Assembly: GCA_017409215.1 (NCBI GenBank)
Contig: JAFQTD010000022.1
Coordinates: 1 to 48,272, forward strand
DNA: 48,272 nt
Direction of reading: 5' to 3'
DNA from: Alphaproteobacteria bacterium
GTDB lineage: Bacteria > Pseudomonadota > Alphaproteobacteria > Rs-D84
In this document: positions 1 through 7,701 of the stretch, in pieces
Position numbering within the stretch: position 1 is the first letter of the stretch
Layout of the letters: each line of letters begins with the position of its first letter
The notes under the pieces: generated by a model
What the model saw: only the letters and a program-made list of their open reading frames with translations
What the model was told of the DNA's origin: nothing
The model's database searches: none
Position numbers and translations under genes: made by a program

Positions 1-362
1 CCCCATAAAAAAAAAAAAAAAAAATACTATTTCAGAGTTCCCGCAAAAAAATGCACCATAAAACATATACATCGCGCAAAAAAACATCAAAAAACCGCAG
101 AAATCCGCCACTTTAACCATTTTTTGCCAACAGAATAGGGCACATAACACCAGCCCACCCAAAAACACACCATTAATCACAACACAAATACCGAAACAAC
201 ATAAGAAAAATCAACAACCAAACAACAATATAACACAAATAACTTTAACTATTTTATCGCCAAATAAACACAATAAAACCAACAACATTATGTATAGTTT
301 ATACACACAACACCAAATCCACAACCGGCAATATATCAAACCAGAAAACAATCGTTATTGCA
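1..362. other. Non-coding A/C-rich low-complexity region
   Basis: No open reading frame of coding character is visible on either strand. The plus strand is rich in A and C and poor in G, with many CACAA/AACAC runs. A degenerate relative of the downstream tandem repeat may sit near 288-312 (ATTATGTATAG followed by TTTATACAC). Nothing else is recognised here. Confidence 0.6.
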
Positions 363-690
363 TATATATAATCAGACACACACCAATATGTTAAACCACA
401 AACATACACATCATATTATGTATACGTTCAGACATACGCCAGCACATTAAACCACAAACAAACATCATAATTATGTATATGTTTAGACATACGTCAGTAT
501 GTTAAACCACAAACGAACATCATATCATGTATATGTTTAGACATACGTCAGTATGTTAAACCACAAACACACACATTCATATTATGTATACGTTTAGACA
601 TACGTCAGTATGTTAAACTATACACACAACAGATCATATTATGTATATGTTAATACATACGTCAGTATGTTAAACTATACATAATATATC
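363..690. repeat. Six tandem ~56-bp iteron-like repeats
   Basis: The core ACATACGTCAGTATGTTAAA, or a variant, begins near 375, 432, 487, 541, 598 and 655, giving steps of 57, 55, 54, 57 and 57 bp. Copies 3-6 are nearly identical and copies 1-2 are diverged. Each core holds a perfect inverted repeat (ACATAC-GTCA-GTATGT) and is preceded by ATTATGTATAYGTTTAG. The regular spacing, dyad and AT-rich flank look like an array of protein-binding sites (iterons or a partition/regulatory site), but no rep or par gene lies next to it. The nearest gene is mscL, reading toward it. Function is unassigned. Confidence 0.8.
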
Positions 691-746
691 TTATGCGCCT
701 TTTATAAACGCATCGAAACTACCCCCACCCCACTATAATGCGCAAT

Positions 747-783
747 AAAAAAAAATCGGCACAAACGCACCGACTTTTTTTCA
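747..783 (-). terminator. Intrinsic terminator after mscL
   Basis: TCGG (756-759) and CCGA (770-773) form the stem, flanked by A and T runs on the two sides. Read on the minus strand, the hairpin is followed by eight or more U, 18 nt after the mscL stop codon. Confidence 0.7.
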
Positions 784-800
784 GATGAAAATTAATTTAT

Positions 801-1373
801 TTAATGCTTTGCTATCTTTTTAATTTTCTTAATTGAATCCGCTGCAACACCTGTCGCAACTTTCTTTAATCCTTTTATAGATTTTTTCAAATCGCTTTCT
901 TCAATTGGCGCCGTTTCGACAGATTCTACATCTGAACAACAAAACGGACATTTTGTTGCAGCGTTATTAATCGTCGACATACAATACGGACACGCGTGCG
1001 TATTGGCCGGTTTTTTATCACGCATTTTATTAATGGTACGCACAAACAAAAATATAGCAAACATTGTAATAAAGAAACTAACCACAGAATTCAAAAACAA
1101 TCCCAAATTTAACGTGGTTGCCCCTGCTTCCTGCGCCTGTGCGATTGTTTCGTATACCGCCCCTGCTTGGCCACCCCCCAAGACAAAGAACCATTGTGAA
1201 AAATCAACCCCACCTATTAACAAGCCAATTGGCGGCATAATAACATCCTTGACCAAGGAATTAACCACACTGGTCATAACACTACCTACGATGATACCGA
1301 CGGCCATATCAATCGCATTTCCACGTTGCACAAATGCACTAAACTCTTTTAGTATTCCTGTTTTTTTTGCCAT
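801..1373 (-). CDS. mscL: Large-conductance mechanosensitive channel with C-terminal zinc ribbon
   Basis: MscL opens under membrane tension to release solutes during osmotic downshock. The 190-residue product has the family N-terminus (FSAFVQRGNAIDMAVGIIVG, about residues 11-30), the first membrane helix at about 20-45, a periplasmic loop, and a second helix at about 93-112. Ordinary MscL is about 130-150 residues. This one continues into a four-Cys zinc-ribbon motif (C128-x2-C131 and C142-x2-C145) and a Lys-rich helix. Zinc-ribbon MscL forms are known in other bacteria, so this is a variant rather than a fusion accident. The start has a good AGGAG site. It lies 11 nt downstream of aroK and is probably co-transcribed with it. 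Confidence 0.93.
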   Translation of the reverse strand: MAKKTGILKEFSAFVQRGNAIDMAVGIIVGSVMTSVVNSLVKDVIMPPIGLLIGGVDFSQWFFVLGGGQAGAVYETIAQAQEAGATTLNLGLFLNSVVSFFITMFAIFLFVRTINKMRDKKPANTHACPYCMSTINNAATKCPFCCSDVESVETAPIEESDLKKSIKGLKKVATGVAADSIKKIKKIAKH

Positions 1374-1384
1374 TTTTTACACTC

Positions 1385-1933
1385 CTATTTATTAGAATAT
1401 TCTTCTATTGCGCTTAAAACCTTGGATAAGGTCTTTCGCAAGTTTTCATCACGCGTTTCAACCGTAATATCGGCCAACGCGTATGTATTATATCGTTCTT
1501 CTATCAACTGTGACAAGATTTTACGACTATCTGTATTCAACAGTTGCGGTCGTGTATCGCGTCGCCCTGTTCTGCGCACCAGCAAATCCAAATCCGCGCG
1601 CAGCCAAATCGACAACGCCCTATTCAACACCATTTCACGCACCGCAGGTGTGATAAAAGCCCCCTCGCCCGTTGAAATAACCTTTAATGCGGGCGGAGTG
1701 TCTAATATACGTTCAATCACACGTTGTTCAACCCTGCGAAATTCTTCTTCGCCATACATAGCAAAGATATCAACCACGCTACATCCGGCCGCATTTTCTA
1801 TTTCCTTGTCAGAATCAACAAACGGAATCCCCAGCCTGCGCGCCAACGCACGTCCAACACTGGTCTTCCCTGCCCCCATCAAACCGACCATCACAACGGG
1901 TCTATCTATAAATTCTTCATTTTTTTCATTCAT
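1385..1933 (-). CDS. aroK: Shikimate kinase
   Basis: It phosphorylates shikimate with ATP in the aromatic amino acid pathway, in the cytoplasm. The 182-residue length is normal. Visible motifs are the P-loop GLMGAGKT (17-24), the acidic VDSD (39-42), FRRVE (65-69) with the shikimate-binding Arg, and the lid region RTGRRDTRP. The shikimate-binding Gly-Gly-Gly segment reads STGEGAF here (residues 87-93), so the middle Gly is Glu. Unlike many alphaproteobacteria, aroB is not next to it; mscL follows instead. The start codon lies 10 nt after a predicted -10 box, leaving almost no leader and no Shine-Dalgarno. Confidence 0.92.
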   Translation of the reverse strand: MNEKNEEFIDRPVVMVGLMGAGKTSVGRALARRLGIPFVDSDKEIENAAGCSVVDIFAMYGEEEFRRVEQRVIERILDTPPALKVISTGEGAFITPAVREMVLNRALSIWLRADLDLLVRRTGRRDTRPQLLNTDSRKILSQLIEERYNTYALADITVETRDENLRKTLSKVLSAIEEYSNK

Positions 1934-1943
1934 AACAAGACTA

Positions 1944-1971
1944 ATTCTATCAAATTTTTGTTTTTTAACAA
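1944..1971 (-). promoter_or_regulatory. aroK promoter with extended -10
   Basis: On the minus strand TTGTTA (1966-1971) and TAGAAT (1944-1949) are 16 nt apart, with TG one base before the -10. The aroK ATG begins 10 nt after the -10, so transcription should start within a few bases of the start codon. Confidence 0.5.
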
Positions 1972-2009
1972 TAAAATTATATTTACTTCTTATTAAGATA
2001 AGAAAATTA

Positions 2010-2018
2010 TGCTATAAT
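2010..2018 (+). promoter_or_regulatory. Extended -10 promoter of the outer-membrane protein gene
   Basis: TGCTATAAT is a perfect extended -10 (TGnTATAAT) with no good -35. It lies 27 nt before the start codon, and the leader carries an AAGGGA ribosome-binding site. Confidence 0.6.
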
Positions 2019-2045
2019 AACAACAACAACCAAGGGAAAAAAGCC

Positions 2046-3098
2046 ATGAAACATTTTCTATTTCTAAGTGCCCTATTTTTGTCACACACTGGGGTTGCCG
2101 CCGCAACGACATTGCAATACGCATCGGCACAATCTATCAGCGCAATCAGCATTGCAACACTTCAGCACACGATAACACAGAATTTGTTTTCATCGTTTTC
2201 ACACCGCCAAGACGTCCAAACATCAAACAAATCAGACACACCTTCAAACACGCCACTTTATGGCACCGCACTGGTTTATGGGGAATACAATGACGACGGT
2301 CAAATTGGACGCAACGGTGGCGATGTTGTTGAACATCCGCTATCTAATATATGGCTTGATTGGCATCACACAAACGACGACATAATTGCTGGAAATCTTG
2401 ACCGCTATGATTCACGTCACGATGTTATAACTGTTGGTATTTATGGGAATGAATTTATAACCCCCAGTGGACATTATAACTGGAATTTTTACGGCGGTTA
2501 TATAAACGGGTCACTGAACAATACAATATTAAGCAGTCAGGAACATGGTGGCTTTATCGGTCTGCACAATAAATTACACACTCATGATTTTATAATAAAC
2601 AGCACAATTAACACCGGTTCGCTTAAAAGCAAAACAGATTTTGCAACGATAACCGACGATTATACAAATGTATGGTTTGGGATTGCCACCGACATTGCAT
2701 ACAACATAAAACTAAGCAACAATTTTAATTTATACCCTGACTTATTTATCGGCTATACTTGGACCAAGAATCAAAAACAAGACGAAGTCTATGGCACAGC
2801 CTTACAAAATCACACATTTGGCTTTTTTGAAATATCCCCTGGACTAAAGGCGACAAAACACTTTGGTTTGAATTGGTTTGGCACACTAAATGTCAAATAC
2901 ACAACCATTTTGAACACTGACAAGAACCTGACTATTAATGACACCATTTATGAATTACCAACCATTGGCGACTATACTGAATACGGTATTGCGATTGAAA
3001 AACACACAACAAACTTTGTATTCAATGCAAATATTAATCGTCGTGATGGCGACCTTAGCGGTTGGTCAGGTGGCTTAAACATCAAATATGTTTTCTAG
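2046..3098 (+). CDS. Outer-membrane beta-barrel protein, autotransporter-type C-terminus
   Basis: This 350-residue protein is probably exported and inserted in the outer membrane. It begins with a Sec signal peptide (MKHFLFLSALFLSHTGVAAA) and a linker of about 55 residues. It then shows alternating hydrophobic/polar strands of barrel type through to the end, including ITVGIYGNEF, FYGGYINGSL, FIGLHNKL and DLFIGYTW. The last residue is Phe (GLNIKYVF), the usual BAM recognition signature. The passenger part is nearly absent, so it may be a stand-alone barrel rather than a working autotransporter. The start at 2046 was chosen over an upstream-extended frame because it has the signal peptide, an AAGGGA site and an upstream promoter. 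Ligand or function is unknown. Confidence 0.75.
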   Translation: MKHFLFLSALFLSHTGVAAATTLQYASAQSISAISIATLQHTITQNLFSSFSHRQDVQTSNKSDTPSNTPLYGTALVYGEYNDDGQIGRNGGDVVEHPLSNIWLDWHHTNDDIIAGNLDRYDSRHDVITVGIYGNEFITPSGHYNWNFYGGYINGSLNNTILSSQEHGGFIGLHNKLHTHDFIINSTINTGSLKSKTDFATITDDYTNVWFGIATDIAYNIKLSNNFNLYPDLFIGYTWTKNQKQDEVYGTALQNHTFGFFEISPGLKATKHFGLNWFGTLNVKYTTILNTDKNLTINDTIYELPTIGDYTEYGIAIEKHTTNFVFNANINRRDGDLSGWSGGLNIKYVF

Positions 3099-3172
3099 AC
3101 ACCCACACATTGGTTCTACAAAATCACAAATTTTAAACCTTTGTAATTGTCTTTTTTTGCAAGACAAATATA

Positions 3173-3197
3173 AAAATCCCCACAAACGTGGGGATTT
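3173..3197. terminator. Bidirectional terminator between the OMP gene and prfA
   Basis: AAATCCCCAC / GTGGGGATTT forms a strong hairpin with an AAAC loop and A/T runs on both sides. It serves the convergent OMP gene (+) and prfA (-). Confidence 0.8.
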
Positions 3198-3198
3198 C

Positions 3199-4263
3199 TT
3201 ATTCCATATTGGCCAGTCGTTCTAACTGATCCGCCGCAATCAGCGCATCAATCATTTCATCCAAGCCTGCACCACCCGCCAAGATATCATCTAACTTATA
3301 CAAAGTTAATTTAATACGATGATCGGTCACACGTTGTTCTGGGAAATTATAGGTTCGAATTTTTTCACTTCTGTCCCCCGAACCAACCATTGACTTACGC
3401 GATGCATTGCTGGCACTTTCCTGTTCTGTACGTTGTTTTTCATACAATTTTGAACGCAATACCGCCATTGCAGCAGCCTTGTTTTGAAATTGACTACGCT
3501 CGTTTTGACACGTGACCACAATACCAGTTGGGAAATGCGTAATACGAATCGCACTATCTGTTTTATTAACGTGTTGCCCCCCTGCCCCAGACGCACGAAA
3601 GACATCGATTCGAATATCTTTATCTTCGATAACAACGTCGATTTCTTTTGCCTCTGGCATAACGGCAACAGATGCCGCACTGGTATGAATACGACCGCCA
3701 GCCTCGGTTTCAGGCACACGTTGCACACGATGAATCCCAGATTCGAACTTCATACGACCATACGCACCTGCCCCATCAATTTTGAATACAATCTCCTTAT
3801 ACCCACGCAAGGATGTCGCATTTTCTTCAATCACTTCCACCTTCCATCCTTGGCGCAAAGCATACGACTTATACTGATTATACAAATCCCCCGCAAACAA
3901 GGCAGATTCTTCACCGCCAACACCCGCACGAATTTCCATAATTACACTGTTATCATCCGCGTCATCACGTGGCAACAATGCAATCTGCAAACGTTTTTCA
4001 ATTTCTGGCAACGCGTGATTCAATTCATTTAATTGTTCCATTGCAATATCGCGCAATTCTGGGTCATTCTGCATTTCACGCGCATCAGCAATACCAGAAA
4101 CAGTTTGAAAATATTCGTTAATCAACGGCAAAATTTCCGACAGTCTTGAATATTCTTTGGACAACTTGGTCAATTCATCACCCGCAACATTGCCAGAATT
4201 CATCTGCGCTTCTATATCTGCGGCGCGCACTTGAATATCTTTTAACTTTTGTTCTATAATCAT
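3199..4263 (-). CDS. prfA: Peptide chain release factor 1
   Basis: RF1 reads UAA and UAG at the ribosomal A site and triggers peptide hydrolysis. The protein is 354 residues, the family length. The catalytic GGQ is at 228-230 inside GAGGQHVNKTDSAIRITH, and the codon-recognition P-x-T motif is PET (184-186) in RVPETEAGGRIHTSA, typical of RF1 and not RF2 (SPF). The gene begins one base after the hisS stop codon, so the two are translationally linked in a hisS-prfA operon. Confidence 0.97.
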   Translation of the reverse strand: MIIEQKLKDIQVRAADIEAQMNSGNVAGDELTKLSKEYSRLSEILPLINEYFQTVSGIADAREMQNDPELRDIAMEQLNELNHALPEIEKRLQIALLPRDDADDNSVIMEIRAGVGGEESALFAGDLYNQYKSYALRQGWKVEVIEENATSLRGYKEIVFKIDGAGAYGRMKFESGIHRVQRVPETEAGGRIHTSAASVAVMPEAKEIDVVIEDKDIRIDVFRASGAGGQHVNKTDSAIRITHFPTGIVVTCQNERSQFQNKAAAMAVLRSKLYEKQRTEQESASNASRKSMVGSGDRSEKIRTYNFPEQRVTDHRIKLTLYKLDDILAGGAGLDEMIDALIAADQLERLANME

Positions 4264-4264
4264 A

Positions 4265-5566
4265 TTACATTCCTTTTACGATTTTCAGCACATCTGCCAC
4301 AGCCACATTTCGCTGTTCCCCAGACATCATATCCTTTAGCGCAATCGTATTATTTTTTGCCTCTTCTTCACCGATTATCGCACTATATTTAGCCTTAATT
4401 TTATCAGCATATTCAATTTGGTTTTTGAATTTTTTATCAGCATCCAAATACGCAACCGTTGCGACCTCTGCATCGCGCAATGCATTTAACACAGATACAG
4501 CATACCCCATATTCTCTGTTCCCATACATAACACCGCAACATCAACAGGCGATTCGAATGGTGTCAAATCAATTGCCCCGGATTCCATCAACGCAACAAA
4601 GATACGTGAAAATCCAATTGCCGCACCAACACCAATAATCTTAGTTTTACTGAATTTACCCGCCAAATCCGCATAACGTCCACCACCTGCGGCGGTCCCC
4701 AGTTCTGGATAATTTAGCAACTTAAATTCAAATACCAAGCCTGTATAATATGCCAACCCACGCGCAATAGACAAATCAATCTGGGCGTTTTTCACACCAA
4801 ATAATTCCAACGTCTGCATAAAATCATTCAGTTCTGCAATTGCAGAATCTAATTTATCAGACTTACCAACAAAGCCCGCATACCCATCTGCGAACACAGA
4901 CTTAATTTGATTTTCTTTATTTGCATCAGCCAAGAAATCAGTTAATCCCTGGGCAAATTCATCATCACCCATTGCGTCTTTCTTATCAATCAACACAAAG
5001 ATATTTTTCTTTTGTTCATCTGTCATTTCCAGATAATCAAACAGCGCATCCCAGAACGGACGCGACCCAATACGAACCGCATTTTCACCGATAAATTCCG
5101 ACACAGAATTTAATGTACGCTGAATAACAGATATAATTTCCGCATCATAATTTATCGACAACGAATTCACACCCATTATATCCATATCCATCTGATAGAA
5201 TTCACGATATCTGCCACGTTGCGCGCGTTCACCACGATAACGCTTTGAAAATTGACTTGCGCGGAATGGGAACACCAAATCATTCAGATGCCCCGCTACA
5301 TATCGTGACAATCCGACTGTCCCGTCATAGCGCAGCCCCATTTTAGTATCACCTTTTTGGAATAAAAACATCTGCGTTTCAATTTCATCCCAATTATCTT
5401 TATCAGTTAATACTTCCGCCCTTTCAATTGCAGGCAAATCTAACAAATTAAATCCCGACTTTTTCAGCACATTCAACATACGCGCAGCACAAAAGTCAAA
5501 GCACCGTTGTTGCGCTGGCAACAATTCAATAAATCCCGACAATGGTTTAGTTGGTTTCAAATCCAT
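4265..5566 (-). CDS. hisS: Histidyl-tRNA synthetase
   Basis: It charges tRNA-His with histidine. The 433-residue class II synthetase shows motif 2 (KRYRGERAQRGRYREFYQ, near residue 110), the histidine-binding loop LAYYTG (near 270), and a C-terminal anticodon-binding domain (after about residue 340: VDVAVLCMG, VLNALRDAEV). The N-terminus (KPLSGFIELLPAQQ) matches the HisRS subgroup with a 'SGFxELLP' opening. It heads an operon with prfA. Confidence 0.95.
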   Translation of the reverse strand: MDLKPTKPLSGFIELLPAQQRCFDFCAARMLNVLKKSGFNLLDLPAIERAEVLTDKDNWDEIETQMFLFQKGDTKMGLRYDGTVGLSRYVAGHLNDLVFPFRASQFSKRYRGERAQRGRYREFYQMDMDIMGVNSLSINYDAEIISVIQRTLNSVSEFIGENAVRIGSRPFWDALFDYLEMTDEQKKNIFVLIDKKDAMGDDEFAQGLTDFLADANKENQIKSVFADGYAGFVGKSDKLDSAIAELNDFMQTLELFGVKNAQIDLSIARGLAYYTGLVFEFKLLNYPELGTAAGGGRYADLAGKFSKTKIIGVGAAIGFSRIFVALMESGAIDLTPFESPVDVAVLCMGTENMGYAVSVLNALRDAEVATVAYLDADKKFKNQIEYADKIKAKYSAIIGEEEAKNNTIALKDMMSGEQRNVAVADVLKIVKGM

Positions 5567-5623
5567 TTTTTTATCCTATTGTTTTAATTTTTATACAGAA
5601 ACCTTTTTTGACATACAACGTCA

Positions 5624-5631
5624 ATTATATC
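5624..5631 (-). promoter_or_regulatory. Extended -10 promoter of hisS
   Basis: On the minus strand TGATATAAT, an extended -10, lies about 60 nt before the hisS start codon. No convincing -35 was found. The leader is AT-rich and no structure was recognised in it. Confidence 0.45.
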
Positions 5632-5753
5632 ACAAAAAACAAGATATGCTAATAATTGCCCAAATGGGCATGATGCAATACAGCAAAGATAAAACTTACA
5701 TTTTTCACACTTTGATTTTAGCGCAGTTTTTCAATAATTCAAGCAAAAACAAC

Positions 5754-5774
5754 AAAAAAAAGGCGGGGCACGCC
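5754..5774 (-). terminator. Possible short terminator downstream of the secreted-protein gene
   Basis: On the minus strand GGCG-TGCCC-CGCC is followed by eight U. The stem is only four GC pairs, so efficiency is uncertain. It ends the transcript of the gene at 5915-6733. The rest of the 5567-5914 gap holds the hisS promoter and no gene that I can support. Confidence 0.4.
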
Positions 5775-5914
5775 ATCACGATTTGCAAAATGACGAAAGA
5801 AAAGAAATTCTTACTTTTAACATCTGCGAACCTGACTTATGTGCCCCATCTGGTACATTTACATAATAACCGAATCGCGCACAAAATTCCACAGGTACGT
5901 ATTCCTTGTCTATT

Positions 5915-6733
5915 TTATTTACATAACACAGACTTTATAACCGCAGTGTTAACACCCGCTTCTTCAGCGGTATTTTCAGCCAACGTTTTACAATCCCCCA
6001 CCTCTTGCTTAACCCACCAAGACAAATATTTCAAATACTCATCCAAATTTCCTTTTTTTATCGCATCATAAACAGCCGTTTTCCCGTCAAAATTTTTTAC
6101 CCACAAAACAGCATCTAAAAACATCGCAATATCCCCTTCACTTTTTAAAAGACTGATACACAAACCCATCCAATTTTTCATTTCTTCAAAATTTGACGTC
6201 TGTACAAAAGCATGCCAAACACTATCTCCATTTGAATCTACACTATAACATATTGTTTTGTTTGCATCTAACCTATGAATATTTGGATTATTTTTTCTAA
6301 TTTCATCAACAACCGCGTCCATATCAAACAAAAAAATATTAACGACAGAATCACCTGTTTTTTTCAAGATATTCTTTACTTTGTTTATATCATCCTTAAA
6401 ACAATCTATCTTTTTCATTTCACAAACATCATCCCCAGTTAAATTTAAATCCATATCGAATGGTTGCCACCTTTTTTCCAGATTTACATCAACCAGACAC
6501 CTATAAAACTCACAATTACGAACAATTTTATCCATTGCAGTGAAACACAAATTTCTATACCTATCATCTGGATTTACAAGATCCCATATCTGCCTAGAAT
6601 AATTTTCATTCCAATACTCTTTTGTTGCCTGTACACCTGATCGAAAGCACTCTATAAACTCATCATTATTTTCAATACCATAAGCATTTTTCATCGTAAA
6701 AAATAACAACAAAACGACCCAAAACTTAATCAT
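5915..6733 (-). CDS. Secreted Cys-containing protein of unknown function
   Basis: The product is 272 residues with a clear signal peptide (MIKFWVVLLLFFTMKNAYG, cleavage likely after residue 19). The mature part is mainly helical in look, acidic/basic mixed, with ten cysteines spread through it (FIEC, RNLC, RNC, YRC, DDVC, KIDC, KTIC, MGLC, VGDC, SVLC), so disulfides in the periplasm or outside are likely. No family is recognised. The start at 6733 was chosen because AAGGA lies six bases before it and because the upstream in-frame Met falls near the leader terminator. The gene follows structured leader RNA A, whose terminator is only 18 nt upstream of the start codon. Its expression should therefore depend on read-through. 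Confidence 0.7.
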   Translation of the reverse strand: MIKFWVVLLLFFTMKNAYGIENNDEFIECFRSGVQATKEYWNENYSRQIWDLVNPDDRYRNLCFTAMDKIVRNCEFYRCLVDVNLEKRWQPFDMDLNLTGDDVCEMKKIDCFKDDINKVKNILKKTGDSVVNIFLFDMDAVVDEIRKNNPNIHRLDANKTICYSVDSNGDSVWHAFVQTSNFEEMKNWMGLCISLLKSEGDIAMFLDAVLWVKNFDGKTAVYDAIKKGNLDEYLKYLSWWVKQEVGDCKTLAENTAEEAGVNTAVIKSVLCK

Positions 6734-6750
6734 GACCAATCCTTTTTTGC

Positions 6751-6929
6751 AAAAAAAAGACATCCAAGAAGCAGATGTCGGAAAGGTAGTTATTCAAAAA
6801 TGCTTGAATCGTTGCCTTCAACCTTTATTCCATGGTTTATTGTATAGCAACGACTTCCCGACCGAGGTCGGGACCTTGTTAGTTTCAGCATTTTGGGTAA
6901 CTACTCCCTTTCCGCTAACTATGTCCTTT
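6751..6929 (-). ncRNA. Structured leader RNA, copy A, ending in a terminator
   Basis: On the minus strand the RNA folds with an end-to-end helix: GGAAAGG..GUAGUUA..AAAAUGC.GAA (6913-6884) pairs with the complement at 6808-6780. Inside is a perfect hairpin UCCCGACC-UC-GGUCGGGA (6873-6856). Next is a helix UCGUUGC/GCAACGA (6853-6809) closing the loop UAUACAAUA, a small AACC/GGUU hairpin, and GAAG. A perfect six-pair terminator GACAUC/GAUGUC with eight U (6779-6751) follows. Copies B and C share this order of elements; A lacks their extra helix P4. It is probably a cis-acting attenuator; no known riboswitch class was recognised. Confidence 0.75.
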
Positions 6930-6935
6930 ACAAAC

Positions 6936-6941
6936 AGTATA
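6936..6941 (-). promoter_or_regulatory. Putative -10 of leader RNA A
   Basis: TATACT on the minus strand lies just upstream of the structured RNA, giving a start near 6929. No good -35 at normal spacing was found. Confidence 0.4.
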
Positions 6942-6995
6942 ATTAAACCAAAGAAGCTTTTATTTTTCAAGAAAAAAACAATACGGCATTTTATT

Positions 6996-7694
6996 TTATA
7001 AACACTGATGCAGACTTGCACCATTTTGCGCCAACCATCGCTTTTGCCGTTCAATACCACCACCGTATAATTCACGCACAGTCGCCCAAAATTCAGGCGA
7101 ATGATTCATATGTTTCGTATGTGCCAATTCATGCATAACAACATATCGCATAACATCATATGGCGCGAATGCCAACCGCCATGAAAAAGACATTGTCCCA
7201 GATGTTGAACAACTGCCCCAACGTGAAACAGTATCCCGCAACGCAATTCTGCGTGGTAAAAATTCACGTGGCACAGTTTGCATTACATCCTTAACCTCGC
7301 GCAAAAATCGCGCTTTAACAAAATCGCGCACACGTCGCTGAAACATATCTGCATCACCACCGACAAACAAAACCGCCCCATCATCACTTAATTTATTCGA
7401 ACGCAAATCTGGACAATGCTTCAAGATAATTTTTCGCCCCAAGAAATTAATTTCATCACCATCTTGCAGCACAGTTTTACAAGGCGCCTTTTGAAATACC
7501 GCCTGCACCCACGCCTGTTTAGATTCCAAAAATTTTATTGCAGCCTTATCTGAAACCAACCAAGGCTTTGATATACAAATAACGCGTTGCGGAAAACACT
7601 TTGGCCGCAGGGTTATATTCCGCACCCCACGTCTTGTTGTAATCTCAACAGGAACTTCTTCACCGGACGACAAAACAAACACATAATCAGTCAT
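6996..7694 (-). CDS. YgjP-type (DUF45) zinc metallopeptidase
   Basis: The 232-residue protein has the DUF45/WLM-like zinc motif HELAHTKHMNHSPEFWATV (about residues 188-206). HExxH gives two ligands and catalytic Glu, and the downstream His follows in the usual place. The preceding RWGSCS and FSWRLAFAPYDVMRYVVMHELAH pattern is typical of the family. Cytoplasmic; the substrate is not known for this family in general. The start codon lies 7 nt after the transketolase stop, so the two are co-transcribed. No strong Shine-Dalgarno is visible at this start. Confidence 0.88.
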   Translation of the reverse strand: MTDYVFVLSSGEEVPVEITTRRGVRNITLRPKCFPQRVICISKPWLVSDKAAIKFLESKQAWVQAVFQKAPCKTVLQDGDEINFLGRKIILKHCPDLRSNKLSDDGAVLFVGGDADMFQRRVRDFVKARFLREVKDVMQTVPREFLPRRIALRDTVSRWGSCSTSGTMSFSWRLAFAPYDVMRYVVMHELAHTKHMNHSPEFWATVRELYGGGIERQKRWLAQNGASLHQCL

Positions 7695-7701
7695 CTAAGA
7701 A

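Noticed and set aside
1422..2045. Upstream extension of the outer-membrane protein frame
   Set aside because: It runs antisense to aroK; the signal peptide, ribosome-binding site and promoter all point to the start at 2046.
5776..5892. A 38-codon minus-strand frame starting with GTG behind an AAGGA, downstream of the secreted-protein gene
   Set aside because: It is short, starts with GTG, and has no recognisable homology; the spacing to AAGGA is plausible but not enough evidence for a gene.
5646..6071. 141-codon plus-strand frame
   Set aside because: Antisense to the secreted-protein gene at its 3' end, odd composition, no ribosome-binding site; a shadow frame.
6751..6929. 6S RNA, SRP RNA or tmRNA for copy A
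   Set aside because: No central 6S bubble, no SRP GGAAG tetraloop core and no tRNA-like end or tag frame; the multi-branched interior and the gene-proximal terminator fit a leader better.
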